Positions 22,494-35,060 are shown, counted from the first letter of the stretch. The stretch: 64,000 nt of DNA from Castor canadensis (GCF_047511655.1 NC_133394.1:112181343-112245342); one strand, 5' to 3'. Numbers and translations are program-made. Notes: generated by a model from the sequence alone, not told the origin.

Positions 22494-22676
22494 CTCTCTA
22501 GCTGCCAAAACAATTGTAGTGAGTTGAGAGCGATCTCCCCATTCTGCTAAGAATGTCAGTGTAAGGGCTTGAACAAAAATGGGTGAAATAAAATGCAACC
22601 ACTTTTTCTGAGGTATTGTTGTGCTTGTACCCGTTTCAACATCTCCCGGTCCATTTAAGAGCTTGGTTCGTTGAAA
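22494..22676 (-). CDS. TMEM165: TMEM165 exon 4 with second E-x-G-D motif
   Basis: 61 codons, phase 0 both ends, acceptor gttttag and donor gtgagt. It reads FQRTKLLNGPGDVETGTSTT, a cytosolic linker, then KKWLHFISPIFVQALTLTF and LAEWGDRSQLTTIVLAARE. EWGDRS (residues 248-253) is the second signature motif of the UPF0016/Gdt1 family. Its acidic residues, with those of ELGDKT in exon 2, are thought to line the cation site for Mn2+/Ca2+ transport in exchange for H+ in the Golgi. Confidence 0.97.
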
Positions 22677-23135
22677 CTAAAACAAAAATGACATTAATCC
22701 TAGCAAGCAAATCACAGTAGCATACAATCACTTAATCTTTCTTTTCAAAAGTATTTAAATTCTCTGAAATATGCTCCAAAGAAACTAAACTTATGTGACC
22801 CCAAACTTCCCTTTTGAGAGGAAGTTCATACAGGAACACGTTATATTTGCCATTCCTCAACAGATCAAAATGTCACTACCCTAAATGCTATGGAAGAAGT
22901 GTAAAATTATACAAGCTTTTCTGGAGCTTATAATCAACCTAAGGAAGCTAGCTGTCCAGTATTAATTTCTCCACCACATTCACACTAATCCAAAATTGTA
23001 CCACAGCTAGCTTAGGTGATAAAAACAAAACAAGCTAGTTTTGTGTAGCTCACACATACAAGATGTGGCCAGTGAGAAACCTCTGGATAGTCTTCATTTC
23101 TCATTTCCGAGATACTTAACAGTACTATAACTTAC
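22677..23135 (-). other. TMEM165: TMEM165 intron 3
   Basis: 459 bp with no recognised repeat or exon. Confidence 0.85.
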
Positions 23136-23311
23136 TTCTTCATCTTTCTTCTTTAACTCTGCTTGAACTTCTTCCAGTTCTTCTTGACCCTCATCTGGGC
23201 TCATCTTTAAACCTTCCCGAAGCATTCTAATGCCAAAAATGGCAAATAATGCAGTTGAAACATAGTATGTATACACCCGGGGGATGACAGTGGTGGCATA
23301 GCCAAACAAAA
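23136..23311 (-). CDS. TMEM165: TMEM165 exon 3
   Basis: 176 bp after the acceptor ttcttgcag, donor gtaagt. With the base from exon 2 it reads VLFGYATTVIPRVYTYYVST, then ALFAIFGIRMLREGLKMSPD and EGQEELEEVQAELKKKDEE. A transmembrane helix pair is followed by an acidic, Glu/Lys-rich cytosolic loop between the two halves of the protein that is likely to form a helix or coiled coil. Confidence 0.97.
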
Positions 23312-24152
23312 CTGCAAGAAAATGCCAGTGGTGCATTTGGTTAATTGTTATATATCACAACAGACTAAAGAAATGATCAACTTCAAGAAATCATTATTTA
23401 GCAATCTTACAGGAAAATGGCTCATATTAGAAACTACTCTAGTATGTGGTAACCTTAAATCCGCTTTCCTCCCATGAACATTAAACCCATTGTCTAGCCC
23501 GAGGCCCTAATGGCTTACCAAGATAATCAATGGCCCTGTTGAAGATGGCACACATCTTCCACTGGGACTTTGAAGATACTGAACTCCCCTCCAGACATTT
23601 TCAGCCAGGAGATAGTTTGCCATTTGCATTGGGTAAGGCATTGTATTTGTACTAGCTTTGATACCATCTAGGGACTTCCATATATAAATGATAATTCTTC
23701 AAATTCTTTAATATATAAATCTCTATAGAGAAGAATTATGACAAGATTCTCATACAATATGGTTCAAAGTGTGCTCCTTTTAGACTACTTAAATAAGTAT
23801 GTCTTAATGAAATTAAAAATCTCTTATAGATTATGTGTATACACACAAAAAACTTTAACACAGGCATGTAATTTCTAGCTCTGTCCATTGAATTGGCAGA
23901 GAAAGAAAGACATCTCAGTAACAAAGAAGCCATCTTTCACCCAGCTCTTGGGTTCTAACACCATTCTCCCCTGACTCCTTAAGGAAATGACCATTTGTAA
24001 GACTGGGCACAAGATGAACCTGAGTATCCTGTAATTACTAGGTAGTAAAGAAGGGCAAACACAAATCATGGAAGCATGTCACAAGGACACATGAAGCACC
24101 TGCAGAGGCTCCCACTGGCCAAATCTACATAGTAGTCAACAAAATAGTTTAA

Positions 24153-24342
24153 GAGAGCCAGGTACTGGTGCTCACGCCTGTACTTGTAGCTACTTGGGAG
24201 GCTGAGATTGGGAAGATGGAGGTTCGAGGGTAGCCCACATAAACAGATCAAGAGACCCCATTTCTAAAATAACCACAGCAGGGCTGGAGGTGTGGTGCAA
24301 GCACAAAGCCCTGAGTTCAAAACCCCACTCCAACCAAAAAAA
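24153..24342 (+). repeat. Composite SINE
   Basis: gccaggtactggtgctcacg .. ctacttgggaggctgagatt then a shortened tRNA-like half ggctggaggtgtggtgcaag .. ccctgagttcaaaaccccac. Part of the tRNA-like half (the ggtagagc block) is missing. Confidence 0.85.
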
Positions 24343-24876
24343 TAAATGAACTGAAGAAAGACATTAAAATCTATACTGATAGTAAATAGATGAATAAATG
24401 GGAAAGGAAGATGTGCTCTTGTTTATGGTAGAGAGTAGAGCAAACGCCAGAATAAGGAAGTCATTGTTTTGCAAACATTGAGGGAAGGCTTTGATCACGA
24501 AAATTATGCTGTATCTACGAGAAATTTTGATAAGGAGAAGGGTATTTGTAGTGTCTTAGTATTTCCCTCAGGGTGCATGTTAGTTGCAAAGAAAAAGACT
24601 GTATACAAGGAATGTGGACTGGGCCATCAACATTAACATGCCAGTGAGGGGGAAATGGACATCGTATTTCCATGGGATACTTTTGTACACAATATCACCT
24701 ATGCTGTTTTGTAGTCAAGAATGCTTATCTTCATTTACTCATGAGGAAATATCAAGCACAAAATGAGGAATAGTCCATTAAGAGGGGAGGAGGGACTGTA
24801 TTCTTCAAAAACTGTTTATGTCATAAAACTATGCAAACAGCCTAGACTGGCTTGTGTACAGGAGGGGGTGTGGGAT

Positions 24877-25086
24877 CGAGTGCGGGGCATGGTGGTGCAC
24901 ACTGTTAGTCCCCAGCTATTCAGGAGGCAGCGGCAGTCTGAGGCTAGCCCCAGGTAGAAGGGCAGGACCCAACCTGAAAATAACTGAAGCAAAAAAGGGC
25001 TGGGGCGTGGCTCAAGTGGCGGAGCACTGGCCTACTAGCAAGCGCAAGGCCCTGAGTTCAATTCCCAGGGCTATCCTCCCCCCAAA
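24877..25086 (+). repeat. Composite SINE
   Basis: gggcatggtggtgcacactg .. gaggctagccccaggtagaa then gggctggggcgtggctcaag tggcggagcac .. ccctgagttcaattcccagg. Confidence 0.85.
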
Positions 25087-25493
25087 ATTACTAGGCCAAC
25101 TGGCAGAAATATGTAGGGAAGACTACTGTTACCAATATATTTACCTGTCTGTAATTTACAGATAAATTATATGTATGCATTACATGCCTACAGATATGTA
25201 AGTTATGGGTATGTACATATATAATTGTATTTTAATTAACCCCCCAAAATAGCTCTTGTCAGGAGAGTGACATGCAGTATAATTTTATTTACACAGATCA
25301 AACACAAATCCTAAAGCAAATGAGGTAAACTGTTAGCAATGGGTGAATCTGGGCTGGAAGTATATAGATGTTCTTTACACTGTCTTACTCGTACAGCTTT
25401 AAAAACTTAAAGTTACTTCCATAAAAAGTTTAAAATTGAAATGTAGAAACCTTTTCAAATCTCCTAAATATGACTATCCTTTTATCTCCGGCT

Positions 25494-25942
25494 TCTGTAG
25501 TATCCCTTATCTATACAGAAGGTGATAGGCAGCAAGACCTCCAGTAGATGCCTGAAACCAAACCCTACACTGTGTTTTTTCCTACACGCTCTGCAGCACT
25601 GCCACACTGCTCCAATCTGTAACTCCACGTTTTATGCCCTGGTGCCTCTAACTAAAGTAAGGATTATTTGATTATAGGTACTGTGATACCACCAAAATTG
25701 GTCTGAAAACCAAGACTACTACAAAGTAATGATGGGTGTAAATATAACAAGGACACACACTGAACAAAGGGGATAACTTCCGTCTCAGAAAGGATGAAGT
25801 GGGATGTGAGATTTTATCTCTACACTGTGCAACTTAAAATGAATGAATTGTGTTCTCCTGGAATTTTCCATTTAATATTTTCAGACTAGTTGACTACAGA
25901 TAAACCACAGAAAGTGAAACCTTGTGTAATGGGGAACTACTG
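25494..25942 (-). mobile_element. Non-autonomous pogo/Tigger-type DNA transposon remnant (MER2-like)
   Basis: About 450 bp with related ends: gtagtatcccttatctatac on the left and tgtaatggggaactactgta on the right, inverted with respect to each other. Inside are caagacctccagtagatgcc tgaaacc, gaattttccatttaatattt and aaccacagaaagtgaaacc, all blocks I associate with Tigger/MER2 elements. The right end is followed by TA, consistent with TA target use. No transposase frame. Confidence 0.7.
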
Positions 25943-27384
25943 TAATCTTTTAAAAAAAAAAAGTTACTGATACACACATCTCATTTTTTCTGCTTTAACA
26001 TCTCTTATTAGGTGCAAAAAACTATGTGGTGGTGTAACTTTGTTTTGTCTTCCCCCAGTTCCTGTCCCTAGGCTCTCCTTTCTTGGGAAACCTTCCCTCT
26101 GACACTCAAGCACTTTACTGTGGCAGTACACTGAAATGAAATATTTCAATTTTCTCAACCACTTCTAAATATATCCAGTTAAAACAAGATGCTTCTAATT
26201 CTAAGCAAAAGACTAATTAATGTGTAAGAACAGTAACTTGAGAAAGTAATTTCAGAGAAACCTTTTTGGTACAAAAGAACTGGTATACCAATTCTCTGCA
26301 TTCAGCAAGTCTGACAGAAGACCTTATTGAGTTAACAGCTGATAAATTATTAAAAACCAATTTGATGACAGACCATTGTGACTTTTTGCACTTAGGAGTT
26401 CTGAACAGAGGGATATGGCTATAACAAATTCCTTCCCATATTTATTTATGTGAATAAAATTCTCAGCCCTACATCCACTTTTTTAAAAAACAGTGTTGAC
26501 CCTACTTCATTCTAGCAATAAGTAATACTCATTTACAAACATAGAAACTAATTTTAAAGTAACAGGCCTATCATTAAGAGAAGCATTTCCAGTTTTTAAA
26601 AAGTATTTAAATATGATGCAGTGATCCATATAAGAATTTTAAGAAAAACTTACTAGGATAAAATTCAGAGAGGAAATAAGGGAAAGAGTTTATCTGTTTT
26701 TTCAAAGGAATTATGGTAATGGTAGGTATCAAAGTATAATAATATTTAGATTGCATTGGACATATTTTCAAACACCATACAAGTTTTGCTTTACACAATA
26801 TACCAGAAATTTGATCTTTGCAACTCCTTAACTTAAAATGAATGAATGGCATAAGTGAAAACTTACAGATAATTTTAGTGTGAGAGAGGGTATATAGTTT
26901 TTCAAAACTACCCAAGATATGCAGATCCCTGGGATAGACTACTTGAAAGGTATAGGTAAGAAGAGCTGTCCAGCTACACTAGTGGAGCCCTTTGCAGAGC
27001 AGGGAACAGGCCCCCCCACACACACACAATGGTCTACTAGCTATCCTTGAATCTGGAAGTTTCAGCAAGTTTTCTCTGACACAGTTCAAAGCATCCGAAA
27101 TAAATGATGTCACCATTTACAGCTCTCCCCATGATCAACATTTGCTTCTGAAGGGAACATTACATTTTTGTGAGATACTCATAATTCCTATACTGAGTGC
27201 AAAAATGTGAAAGGTATTCAAATTATTTTGGTTGTTAAAACACTCATATATATGTTTATTAAGACATAAACAAGCATCCAGGCACCCAGAAATGGAACTT
27301 GTTCTGTGCTTTGAGAAGTGAGTTTCATTATGATAAAGGGATCATTGGAAAAAGACTCTAAATAAGGTGTCTCAAGAATACCGA

Positions 27385-27500
27385 CACAGCCCAGGAGGTG
27401 GGTAGATATTACTATCTCCCGTCAGAGATGAGCAGGCTAATCAAATAACTTATCATGAAGCTATCACATGGCAAGTCAGACTCAGTCCCAGTTTTCCATC
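27385..27500 (-). repeat. MIR remnant
   Basis: gtagatattactatctcccg tcagagatgag .. acatggcaagtcagactcag, the reversed MIR pattern of an interval count followed by a check of the right flank. Confidence 0.45.
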
Positions 27501-27904
27501 AAACTGTGTGGCTTGAGGTAGCTGTGAATCACAGACTAACCTGTGTTCAGTTATTTTAGTATTAAGTTGACTTTCTTATGATATACCACTTTGGGAAATT
27601 AAAGCCTACAAAATAGTAAATCAAACAGTAACACCAACAGGGAGTCTAAGAATGCTTCATTTCTTACCATAAGGGTTAAGAACAGCTTAATAAAACACAA
27701 TAAATTTAAAGTTACTTCTCAGTTATGGATGAGTTCCCAAATGCCCTTCAAGTGGAAAATACGCAATTCTCTGTGGTTTCTTTCTAAAATTTCAAATATA
27801 AGTAAGTTTATCTTGACTGAAAAAAAAAGCAACGAATAAATGATGAAGGAGTATATATCTTGGCTGTGAACAAGAGCTAAAAATTTCATTTAAAAAGTGA
27901 AATC

Positions 27905-28199
27905 CAGAGCCAGGTATGGTGACTTAAAACTGTAATTGTAATCCCAGCTTTGTGGGAGGCAGAGATCAAGAGGATCCTGGTTTGAAGCCAGTCAGACCCC
28001 ATCTCAACCAACAAGCCAGGCATGGTGGTTCACCAAGTTATGTATCTCAGCCACACGAAAGGCGTAAATAGGAGGATCACAGTCCAGGCCAGCCCAGGCA
28101 GAACTGCAAAACTCTATCCAAAAAAATAACTAAAGCAAACAGAGGGCTGAGGGGATGGCTCAAGTGGCTGAGGCCCTAAGTTGAAGCCCCAAAAAACAA
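27905..28199 (+). repeat. Composite SINE with two left modules
   Basis: gagccaggtatggtgactta .. gtaatcccagctttgtggga, then a second left unit gccaggcatggtggttcacc, then ggctgaggggatggctcaag and ccctaagttgaagcccc. Confidence 0.8.
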
Positions 28200-28242
28200 A
28201 TGAAAAATCTCTGAAATCCAGCTTTTAAGAATTTATGTACTG

Positions 28243-28336
28243 AGGGCTGGAGGTGTGGCTCAAGTGGTAGAGAGCCTGCTTTGCAAGCACAAAGTCCTGA
28301 GTTAAAACTTCAGTCCCACCAAAAAAAAAAAAAAAA
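28243..28336 (+). repeat. Monomeric tRNA-like SINE near TMEM165 exon 2
   Basis: ggctggaggtgtggctcaag tggtagagagcctg .. cctgagttaaaacttcagtc and a 16-A tail. Similar flanks (aagaatttatgta / aagaattatgtag) suggest an imperfect target-site duplication. It lies about 130 bp past the exon 2 donor. Confidence 0.8.
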
Positions 28337-28467
28337 GTAAGAATTATGTAGTAAAACCATATGCTGTCTAATACATTCTGAAACATAACCCAAATTCCAA
28401 TTTAACTAGGTGAGTGATTCCAACTCAGTGCTACACATGGTGATTTCCCTCAGTTTGGCAAACTCAC

Positions 28468-28693
28468 CTGATAAGCACGTCATGAGGGCCAAGGCAAGCA
28501 TGGCCCCAGCCAGGACCGTCAGGCGGTGATAGCGCATGGCCATGATGGCTGCTATGAAGAATGTCTTGTCACCCAGCTCAGACACAATGATAACTGATAT
28601 GGCAGCCACAAATGCATGGATAAAGCCCAGATTTGTTTGGGGAGCCTGATCTTCTTTATTGGTATGAACTGGGGCCGCTGGTGTAAATCCTTT
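28468..28693 (-). CDS. TMEM165: TMEM165 exon 2 with first E-x-G-D motif
   Basis: 226 bp, acceptor atttcag, donor G|gtgagt. The frame reads KGFTPAAPVHTNKEDQAPQT, then NLGFIHAFVAAISVIIVSEL and GDKTFFIAAIMAMRYHRL. ELGDKT (residues 108-113) is the first family signature, sitting in the first conserved membrane helix. Arg126 within YHRL (124-127) is the position mutated in some TMEM165-CDG patients. YHRL keeps the YxxL sorting pattern; human has YNRL as I recall. The start of translation is in exon 1, not at the internal GTG of this exon. Confidence 0.97.
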
Positions 28694-29198
28694 CTGAAAT
28701 TAAAAAAATACATACTTTGTCAAAATAATTATTTAAGATTCTTTTATTTTGCAAGTGACTATGGTTCAGTTTTTTTGTGGTTATCATAGGTATTTGTCTT
28801 ACCACTTTGAAAGCCATTAGTAACTGTAGCAATCATTGATGGCTGTAGATCTATATAGTTTTCCAAAATAATTTAGAAAAAGCATATAGACCAGCTATGT
28901 CCACACACTGACATTATCTTATTTTCTAAGTACGTGTTATCTAACATTTAGTTCTTACCTATATCTCATTCAAATTTTTATTAATTTGGGTAGAAGACCC
29001 AGGTACATTCAACAAACATTCAAGTGACAGGAAGCTGAGAGAAATTTCACTGACACTGAAAAGGACAAAGTAGAATCCAAAAGCTCTCACAGGTTCAACA
29101 AGAGTTAGATCTAGCTAAGGCAAGGTTTAGTATAGCTGGATGTACAGATGGCACTATGATGAAGTCTAAAAATATCCTAGAAGGTAATGTGGCCTAAT

Positions 29199-29821
29199 AA
29201 AAAGACAAAGCAAGTAGGACACAGTGGTTCACACCTCTAAACCCTAGCTACTTAGGAAGTTGAAATAGGAAGGACTGTGTGGTTGGAGGACAGCTGACAA
29301 AGTTCACAAGACTCCATCTCAACCAATCACTTGGCACAGTGGTGCATGCTGAGGGAGGGTGGGATTCTAGGCCAGGTTGGACCAAAAAAAAAAAAAAATC
29401 ATGAGACTCCATTAGAAAAAAGCTGAGTGTGGTGGTGTATGCCTATCATTTGAGTTATTTTGGGATCACAGTCTAGGCCAGTATGGGCAAAAAGTGAGAG
29501 ACCCTATCTCCAAAATAACCAGAGCAAGCCAGGTGCCAGTGGCTCACACCTGAATCCTAACTACTCAGGAAGCTGAGATCCAGGAGGATCACAGTTCGAA
29601 GCCAGCTCAGGCAAATAGTTCACAAGACCCTAGCTTGGAAAAAAAATACCCAACACAAAAGAAGGGGTGGTGGAGTGGCTCATATGAGGCCCTGAGTTCA
29701 AACCCCAGTACAAAAAAATAGACTAGAGCAAAAAGGGCTAGATGCATGGTTCAAGTACGAGCTCGAAGCCCTGAATTCAAACCCCAAACCACCAAAAAAA
29801 AAAAAAAAAAAAGACAAAGCA
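29199..29821 (+). repeat. Nested composite SINE block flanked by 14-bp direct repeats
   Basis: aaaaagacaaagca occurs at 29199-29212 and 29808-29821. Between them are several B1-like left modules and two tRNA-like right modules. A younger copy (gccaggtgccagtggctcac .. ccccagtacaaaaaaatag) sits inside an older one at an agagcaa target that is repeated on both sides. Confidence 0.85.
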
Positions 29822-31155
29822 GAGTCTTGGTTGGCAAAATGTAAATGTGACAGAACCCCATAAGGTAATGTGCATTGGTGCTTAAAGGAGTTAATGACAA
29901 GCCCAAGAGTACTCTTGTGCTTCACAGCCCTTCCCCGGAGTTCTGTGGACTGGGCTGGGCCCACCCTGTCAGAAGGCACTGACTGCCAAAGCTCACCAGG
30001 AATGGAAAGATTCTAAAAATGTCTCCTCCTGCTGACCCCAAAGCCAGACTGTTGAGCTGAGAATTTGTTTACATTTTTAAGAGGGTGTACAAAAATAGGA
30101 AGAGGAATGGAGGACAAGAAAGAAGAAAGGACAGCAGAAGGAAGAAAAGCAGTGAAGAAAGATTATACAATAGAGATTCTATATAACTTGCACAAATGTG
30201 ACCTGCAAAACCTGGAATATTTGCTAGCTAGTTCATGACTAAAAAGAATTTGCTGGCTTGGGCTCTCAGGCAATCATAGGAGAGACCAGGAAGGATAGGG
30301 TATCCCAATAACTAGCAAGTATATGAGTCATCCACCCTATATGGCCTCAAGGAATAGAATTAAAAGGTGGTGACAGGTTTTAGCTTAATATGGAGAAAAG
30401 ATTTCTATCTCAAGAAAAGATGGACAGGGCTGCCAGAGAAGGTGGTCATTCACTGCTCAGTGTCTTACTTCTAAAGCGAACTGCCACTCACTGAAAATGG
30501 GCTGCACACTGTTCTCAAAACAGTGCAACTGTGTCTTCCAGGGGGACTCGGTGATGTTTGGAAACATTTCTGATTGTCACGACCGAAGAAAATTTATCGG
30601 CATCTAGAGGATAAGGCTAGAGAGGCTGCTAATTATCCTACAGCGCACAATGGCTGCATGATCCCCACCACAAAGAATTAACCCAAAATGTCAATAGTTC
30701 TAGGTTGAAAAACCCTGGGTTAGATAAATCACTTCCAAAGGTCTCTTCTAATCCTTGTAAATTATCTTTAATTTAAAAGGCTGCCAATTTTTAGAAAACT
30801 AAAAGATAAAAAGGAAACCTGAGAACAAGTTTTAGATAAGGTAAAAACAGAAATAACAAGCATTACATGACATCATAATAACCGCAGTAGAGTCCAGAAA
30901 CATTTTGGCACGAGATCTGTGAGCTAAAAATTTTTAACATTTACCAATTTAAAGCTCTTTGCAGCCTGGGCTCTTAGTGAAGCAGGCAGCATTTTAAGGG
31001 CTTCTAGTGTTCTCTCCATCACAACATCAGTTCCACCTAGGCAGATGTTCGAGCATTTTTTCTGTTCCAATAGCCAATGCACATTAAACATCGTAAAAGA
31101 CAAAGGTGTTTTAGCTAGGCTCTCCTTAATACAATGTTTGCCTATTGAATAAGCT

Positions 31156-31270
31156 TTTTTTTTTTTTTTTCTTTTTTGAGACAAGGTCTCACTATACAGC
31201 CTAGGCTGATGATCCCAGTTCATCCTTCAGAGAGCTGGTATTATAGGCATGCACTGCTATGCCTGGATGT
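31156..31270 (-). repeat. B1-like SINE, inverted
   Basis: A long T run then gagacaaggtctcactatac .. gctggtattataggcatgca. Confidence 0.8.
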
Positions 31271-31814
31271 ATAAACCTTTTAGAGTGACAATCACAAAAT
31301 TTCAGAATCTGAAATCTTAAAAAATTTCACAGATAAATATCAATTATGATCATACAGGCCCAAGCTCAAAAAGAAAATGTTTACTTTTTAAATCAAACCA
31401 CAATGGTGATCAAGACTGTCTAATTTCATGGTTTTATAATTCCCAGCCACAACCACTCTGGTCATGTTAGTCTCTGTTCCTCTGTGAAATGTGGATAAAT
31501 AAAACTTGCTTTCATTACAGCAAAGCAAAACAAAGAACCGTACATATTCTTAAAACTTTCCTACATAGAGAACACAAGAAAATTCAACTTCCAGCTCTTG
31601 TCACTTATCAAGCCAGTCCTGGATAGCCAAAATCACAGTTACCAACCAACCATGGTAATAAGAATTTAAGACAAATGCATTAGGGTACTGTGGAGCCAGA
31701 AGACTTTTTAAATTACAATATTAACAGTGCCAGAAAACGACCAGTTACCATTCATTTATTGCTCACTATGAGTAAGAACCATGTCCTTTGTTTAATCCAC
31801 CTTCACAGTGACAT

Positions 31815-32020
31815 AGAATACAGGTTAAATTCTTGGGTTCTGGGATCATACTGCCTGGATTCATATCAAAGCAATGCCAGTTGCTGTGACCTTGGGCCAG
31901 TAAGTAAAATTCCTGTGACTCAATTCCATGTGTAAAATACTATGCGTCATAGCATTGTTTGAGGTGTGGGTGAAGAAAGTTCTTCGGATGGTGCCTTGTA
32001 TACAGTAAGCACTTACTTTG
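31815..32020 (+). repeat. MIR remnant
   Basis: gttctgggatcatactgcct ggattcat .. gctgtgaccttgggccagta .. gtgccttgtatacagtaagc, matching the MIR order. Confidence 0.75.
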
Positions 32021-32547
32021 TTTTTAAACAGATAAAGATGCCTTTATTTGTAAAACATGGCTGAACTATATACCAGCAAGCTCAGACGATTTTGGAACTG
32101 ATCATGCAGCACGGAGCAATGCAAGGAGGAGCAGTAAGAGCTCCCAGTCGCGGGCACCAAAGCAGTCAGTTTTTAAAGCACCACACAGGATGCCCAGCTT
32201 ACTAATCTTCCTGAAACTAATTCTGTCATGGCATGTCATTGTTTAAAAAACTGTTATGATCTTTTTTAGACCTAGAACATAAAACCCAAACACTTAATTC
32301 TGCGAACTATCCAACACTTCCCATCTAATCACACACCACTTCCCAGAACGAACCCACTACTCCTGCTTGGATAAGCCACAGCAACACTATTTAATAGAAA
32401 ATAATGCAAAACAAGACATGAGATAACTTTACATTTTCTGGTGGTAATTTCACATTTAAAAAAAAACATAAAAATTATTTTTAATAATACTTTAACCCAA
32501 AACACTACTATTTAAATCATAAGCAATATTTTTAACATTGCACATGA

Positions 32548-32668
32548 TTTTTTTTTTTTTAAGACACAGTTTTGCTATGACGTAACCCACGCTGGCCTTG
32601 AATTTTTGATGCTTCTGCCTTGGCCTCCTGGGTGCTGGGATTACAGACGTGCTCTGCCACTCCTGGCT
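32548..32668 (-). repeat. B1-like SINE, inverted
   Basis: T run, agacacagttttgctatgac .. ctcctgggtgctgggattac agacgtgc. Confidence 0.85.
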
Positions 32669-33589
32669 TTAATGAAATATTTTAACATTGTTTTTTTCCC
32701 ATGTTGTCTTCAAATTCCAATTGCATATCTCCTCTCCACATGTGCCTCATGGCTACAGTACTGGGTGGTGCAACTTGAGAGAGCACTATGCTCCTGCTAA
32801 GCACAAGCCTTCCGTCAGACAGGCCTGCTTCCTTCCTCCCTCCTCTTCATCATCCCTGTTCATCCACATTCCAAGATCCAACTCAAGGAGAAGGTCTTGA
32901 GCAAGACCCATAGCTCCCCTAAAATACAACTGAACGCATACCGTGGGCCAAGAGTCATGGCAGGGATGTGACAGAAAGTTTAAGATAGGAACGCTCAGGA
33001 GTTGATCCTTTTGTATTAAAAACATGTATTAATGTAACGCTGTGCTCTGTAATAAAAGAGACGGCAGGGAACTGTTAAATGGTAAGCCCCCATACTAGAA
33101 TACTATGGAGCTTTTAGCCTCTAAACTTGACTTCAATCCACTGAAAATTAAATCTCTAGCTCTGATAGTTCTCCAGCCTTTTTTAGCTCCCACCTTTCAC
33201 CATGAACTTACCTTTCATTTCTGCTCTTACTGTTTTGAACTTGGCTACATTTTAACACTTGGTAGTTATAGAGCTCTATTGCGTGTTTCAAAAAAGGAAA
33301 GAGGCTTCTCAGGTTACTGATGTCTCGCCATATTGATACGATATTTCTTTAAGGATCTGCATCCAAAACCATAATGTCTCTCTTTGAAATGTAAAGTTCT
33401 AATCTAATCAGTTCCTGAATGAGTCTCTTCTCTTCATCATCAGGAGACTCAGTATTTCACTAAATATGCCAAATACATAGGAAGTATTTCATTCTTCTAG
33501 CTTTGCTTTGCCATCCCAACCATGCATGAACCTCCTGGATATGTGGGGGTTTTAATGTTCAAGGTAAAAATACACACACGTTCTCCTTA

Positions 33590-33812
33590 TTTTTTTTCGG
33601 TGGTACTGGGGTTTGAACTCAGGGCCTCACACTTGCTAGGCAGTGCTCTACCACTTTGGTAACTCTGCCAGTTCTTTTGTGTGTGTGGTTTTCAAGATAT
33701 GATCTAGAGTCTCACACACTATTTTCCAGGGCTGGTTTTGAACCATGATCCTCATGATCTCTGTCTCCTGAGTAGCTAGGATTACAGGTGTGAGCCACTG
33801 ACACCAAATATA
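33590..33812 (-). repeat. Composite SINE, inverted
   Basis: ggtggtactggggtttgaac tcagggcctcac .. gctggttttgaaccatgatc .. gctaggattacaggtgtgag. Confidence 0.9.
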
Positions 33813-34059
33813 CGTATAGATTTAAATCATATTAGTACTTCAAATCCTGAAGAAAGTGGATGCTAGTAGAAACTCATCACTGAATAGGCTGGTGCACATG
33901 CCTCAGGGTATCTACCTATACATCCAGAATGCTATTTTGTAGAATCTAACAAACTAGAAACACATCAGACATACTCTAACTGGATTGTTGTGCTTACTGA
34001 TATTTTCTGCTTCAGTAAAACTGACCTGCAGACTTAGTATTAAAGTCTGCACTGAATGC

Positions 34060-34387
34060 TATTTATTTATTTATTTATGGCAGTACTAAGGGTTGAACTC
34101 AGGGCCCACACGTGGTAAGGAGGTGTTCTACCACTTGAGCATGTCCCCAGCCATTTTTGCATTGGTATTTTTGATAGGGTCATACTTTATGCCCTGGTCA
34201 GCCTGGGACTGTGATCCTCCTATCTGTGCTCCTCGAGTAGCTATGATGACAGGTACATGCAAACATGCGGCCCTGGCTAAGATGGGGTCTTTCAAACTCT
34301 TTGCTCCAGCTGGCCTTGAACTGAGATCCTCCCAATCTCCACCTCCTAAAAGCTAGGATTATAGGCTTGAACCACCACGGCCAGCTC
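34060..34387 (-). repeat. Composite SINE, inverted, longer variant
   Basis: A TTTA run, then gcagtactaagggttgaact .. ctgggactgtgatcctccta .. ctggccttgaactgagatcc .. aggattataggcttgaacca. The two B1-like cores indicate three modules. Confidence 0.85.
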
Positions 34388-34747
34388 TAAGTGTTATTTT
34401 TACTTAACCATTTCCGGTTGACAATCTGTGTGATGATCAGTTGTATGTACCATCCAGTCTAGGCTACAGCCCCCAGTTATGCAATTAAAGTGTGGTGTAG
34501 CAATGCAAGTAATTTGTGGATGTGATTATAGTCCATATCAGTTGACTTTAAGTAAGAGACTTTTCTGAGATAAGATCACATTCAGTCATTTCAAAGGCAT
34601 TAAGACTAAGGCTGAGGTTTCTTTGCAAAGCACAAAGTACAGATGTTAAAGCAGCTTAGGACTACTGACTATTGGATGGCCTCCTCTATAGATAACTAAA
34701 TATGCCTAGTCAGTCCTCACAATTGCCAAATCCTTGTTATCAATCTG

Positions 34748-34860
34748 GAAAGAAAGAGAGGGAGGAGGAAGAGAAGGAAGGAAGAAAAAAAGGAAGAGGA
34801 TGGGGGGGGGTGGAGAAAAATCAAAGGAAGGAAGGGAGAAAGGGAAGACAAACTTAGAGA
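34748..34860. repeat. Purine-rich low-complexity tract
   Basis: Runs of GGAA, GAAA and an 8-G stretch on the + strand, almost without pyrimidines. Confidence 0.8.
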
Positions 34861-34924
34861 ATGGATTTAGGAGAATTGATTTAGGATTGAGAGTGTAGGA
34901 TACTTAACAGTAGGGGCAACTACT

Positions 34925-35060
34925 TGAGCTACTAACTAGGTACCAGGTATTTTCCCATACCTCATTTTATTTGATGGTAAGGAAACTTAACACAAGAGGA
35001 GAAACAGAGGCTAAATAGGCTTAAACAATTTTACCAAGTTCATGTAAGCTGAACTGTTGT
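34925..35060 (-). repeat. MIR remnant
   Basis: aactaggtaccaggtatttt .. gtaaggaaacttaacacaag aggagaaacagaggc, the reverse of the MIR 3' half. Confidence 0.55.

Larger units (their letters stand above)
23312..28467 (-). other. TMEM165: TMEM165 intron 2
   Basis: 5.2 kb. It holds composite SINEs (about 24153-24342, 24877-25086, 27905-28199), a monomeric SINE next to exon 2 (28243-28336), a Tigger/MER2-like DNA transposon (25494-25942) and a MIR (about 27385-27500). The stretch 25943-27380 shows nothing else I recognise apart from a short CA run near 27013-27028. Confidence 0.8.

Noticed and set aside
28406-28609. Separate small protein starting MAAISVIIVSELGDK
   Set aside because: It is TMEM165 exon 2 read from an internal GTG and running past the donor into the intron; the exon joins in frame at both ends.
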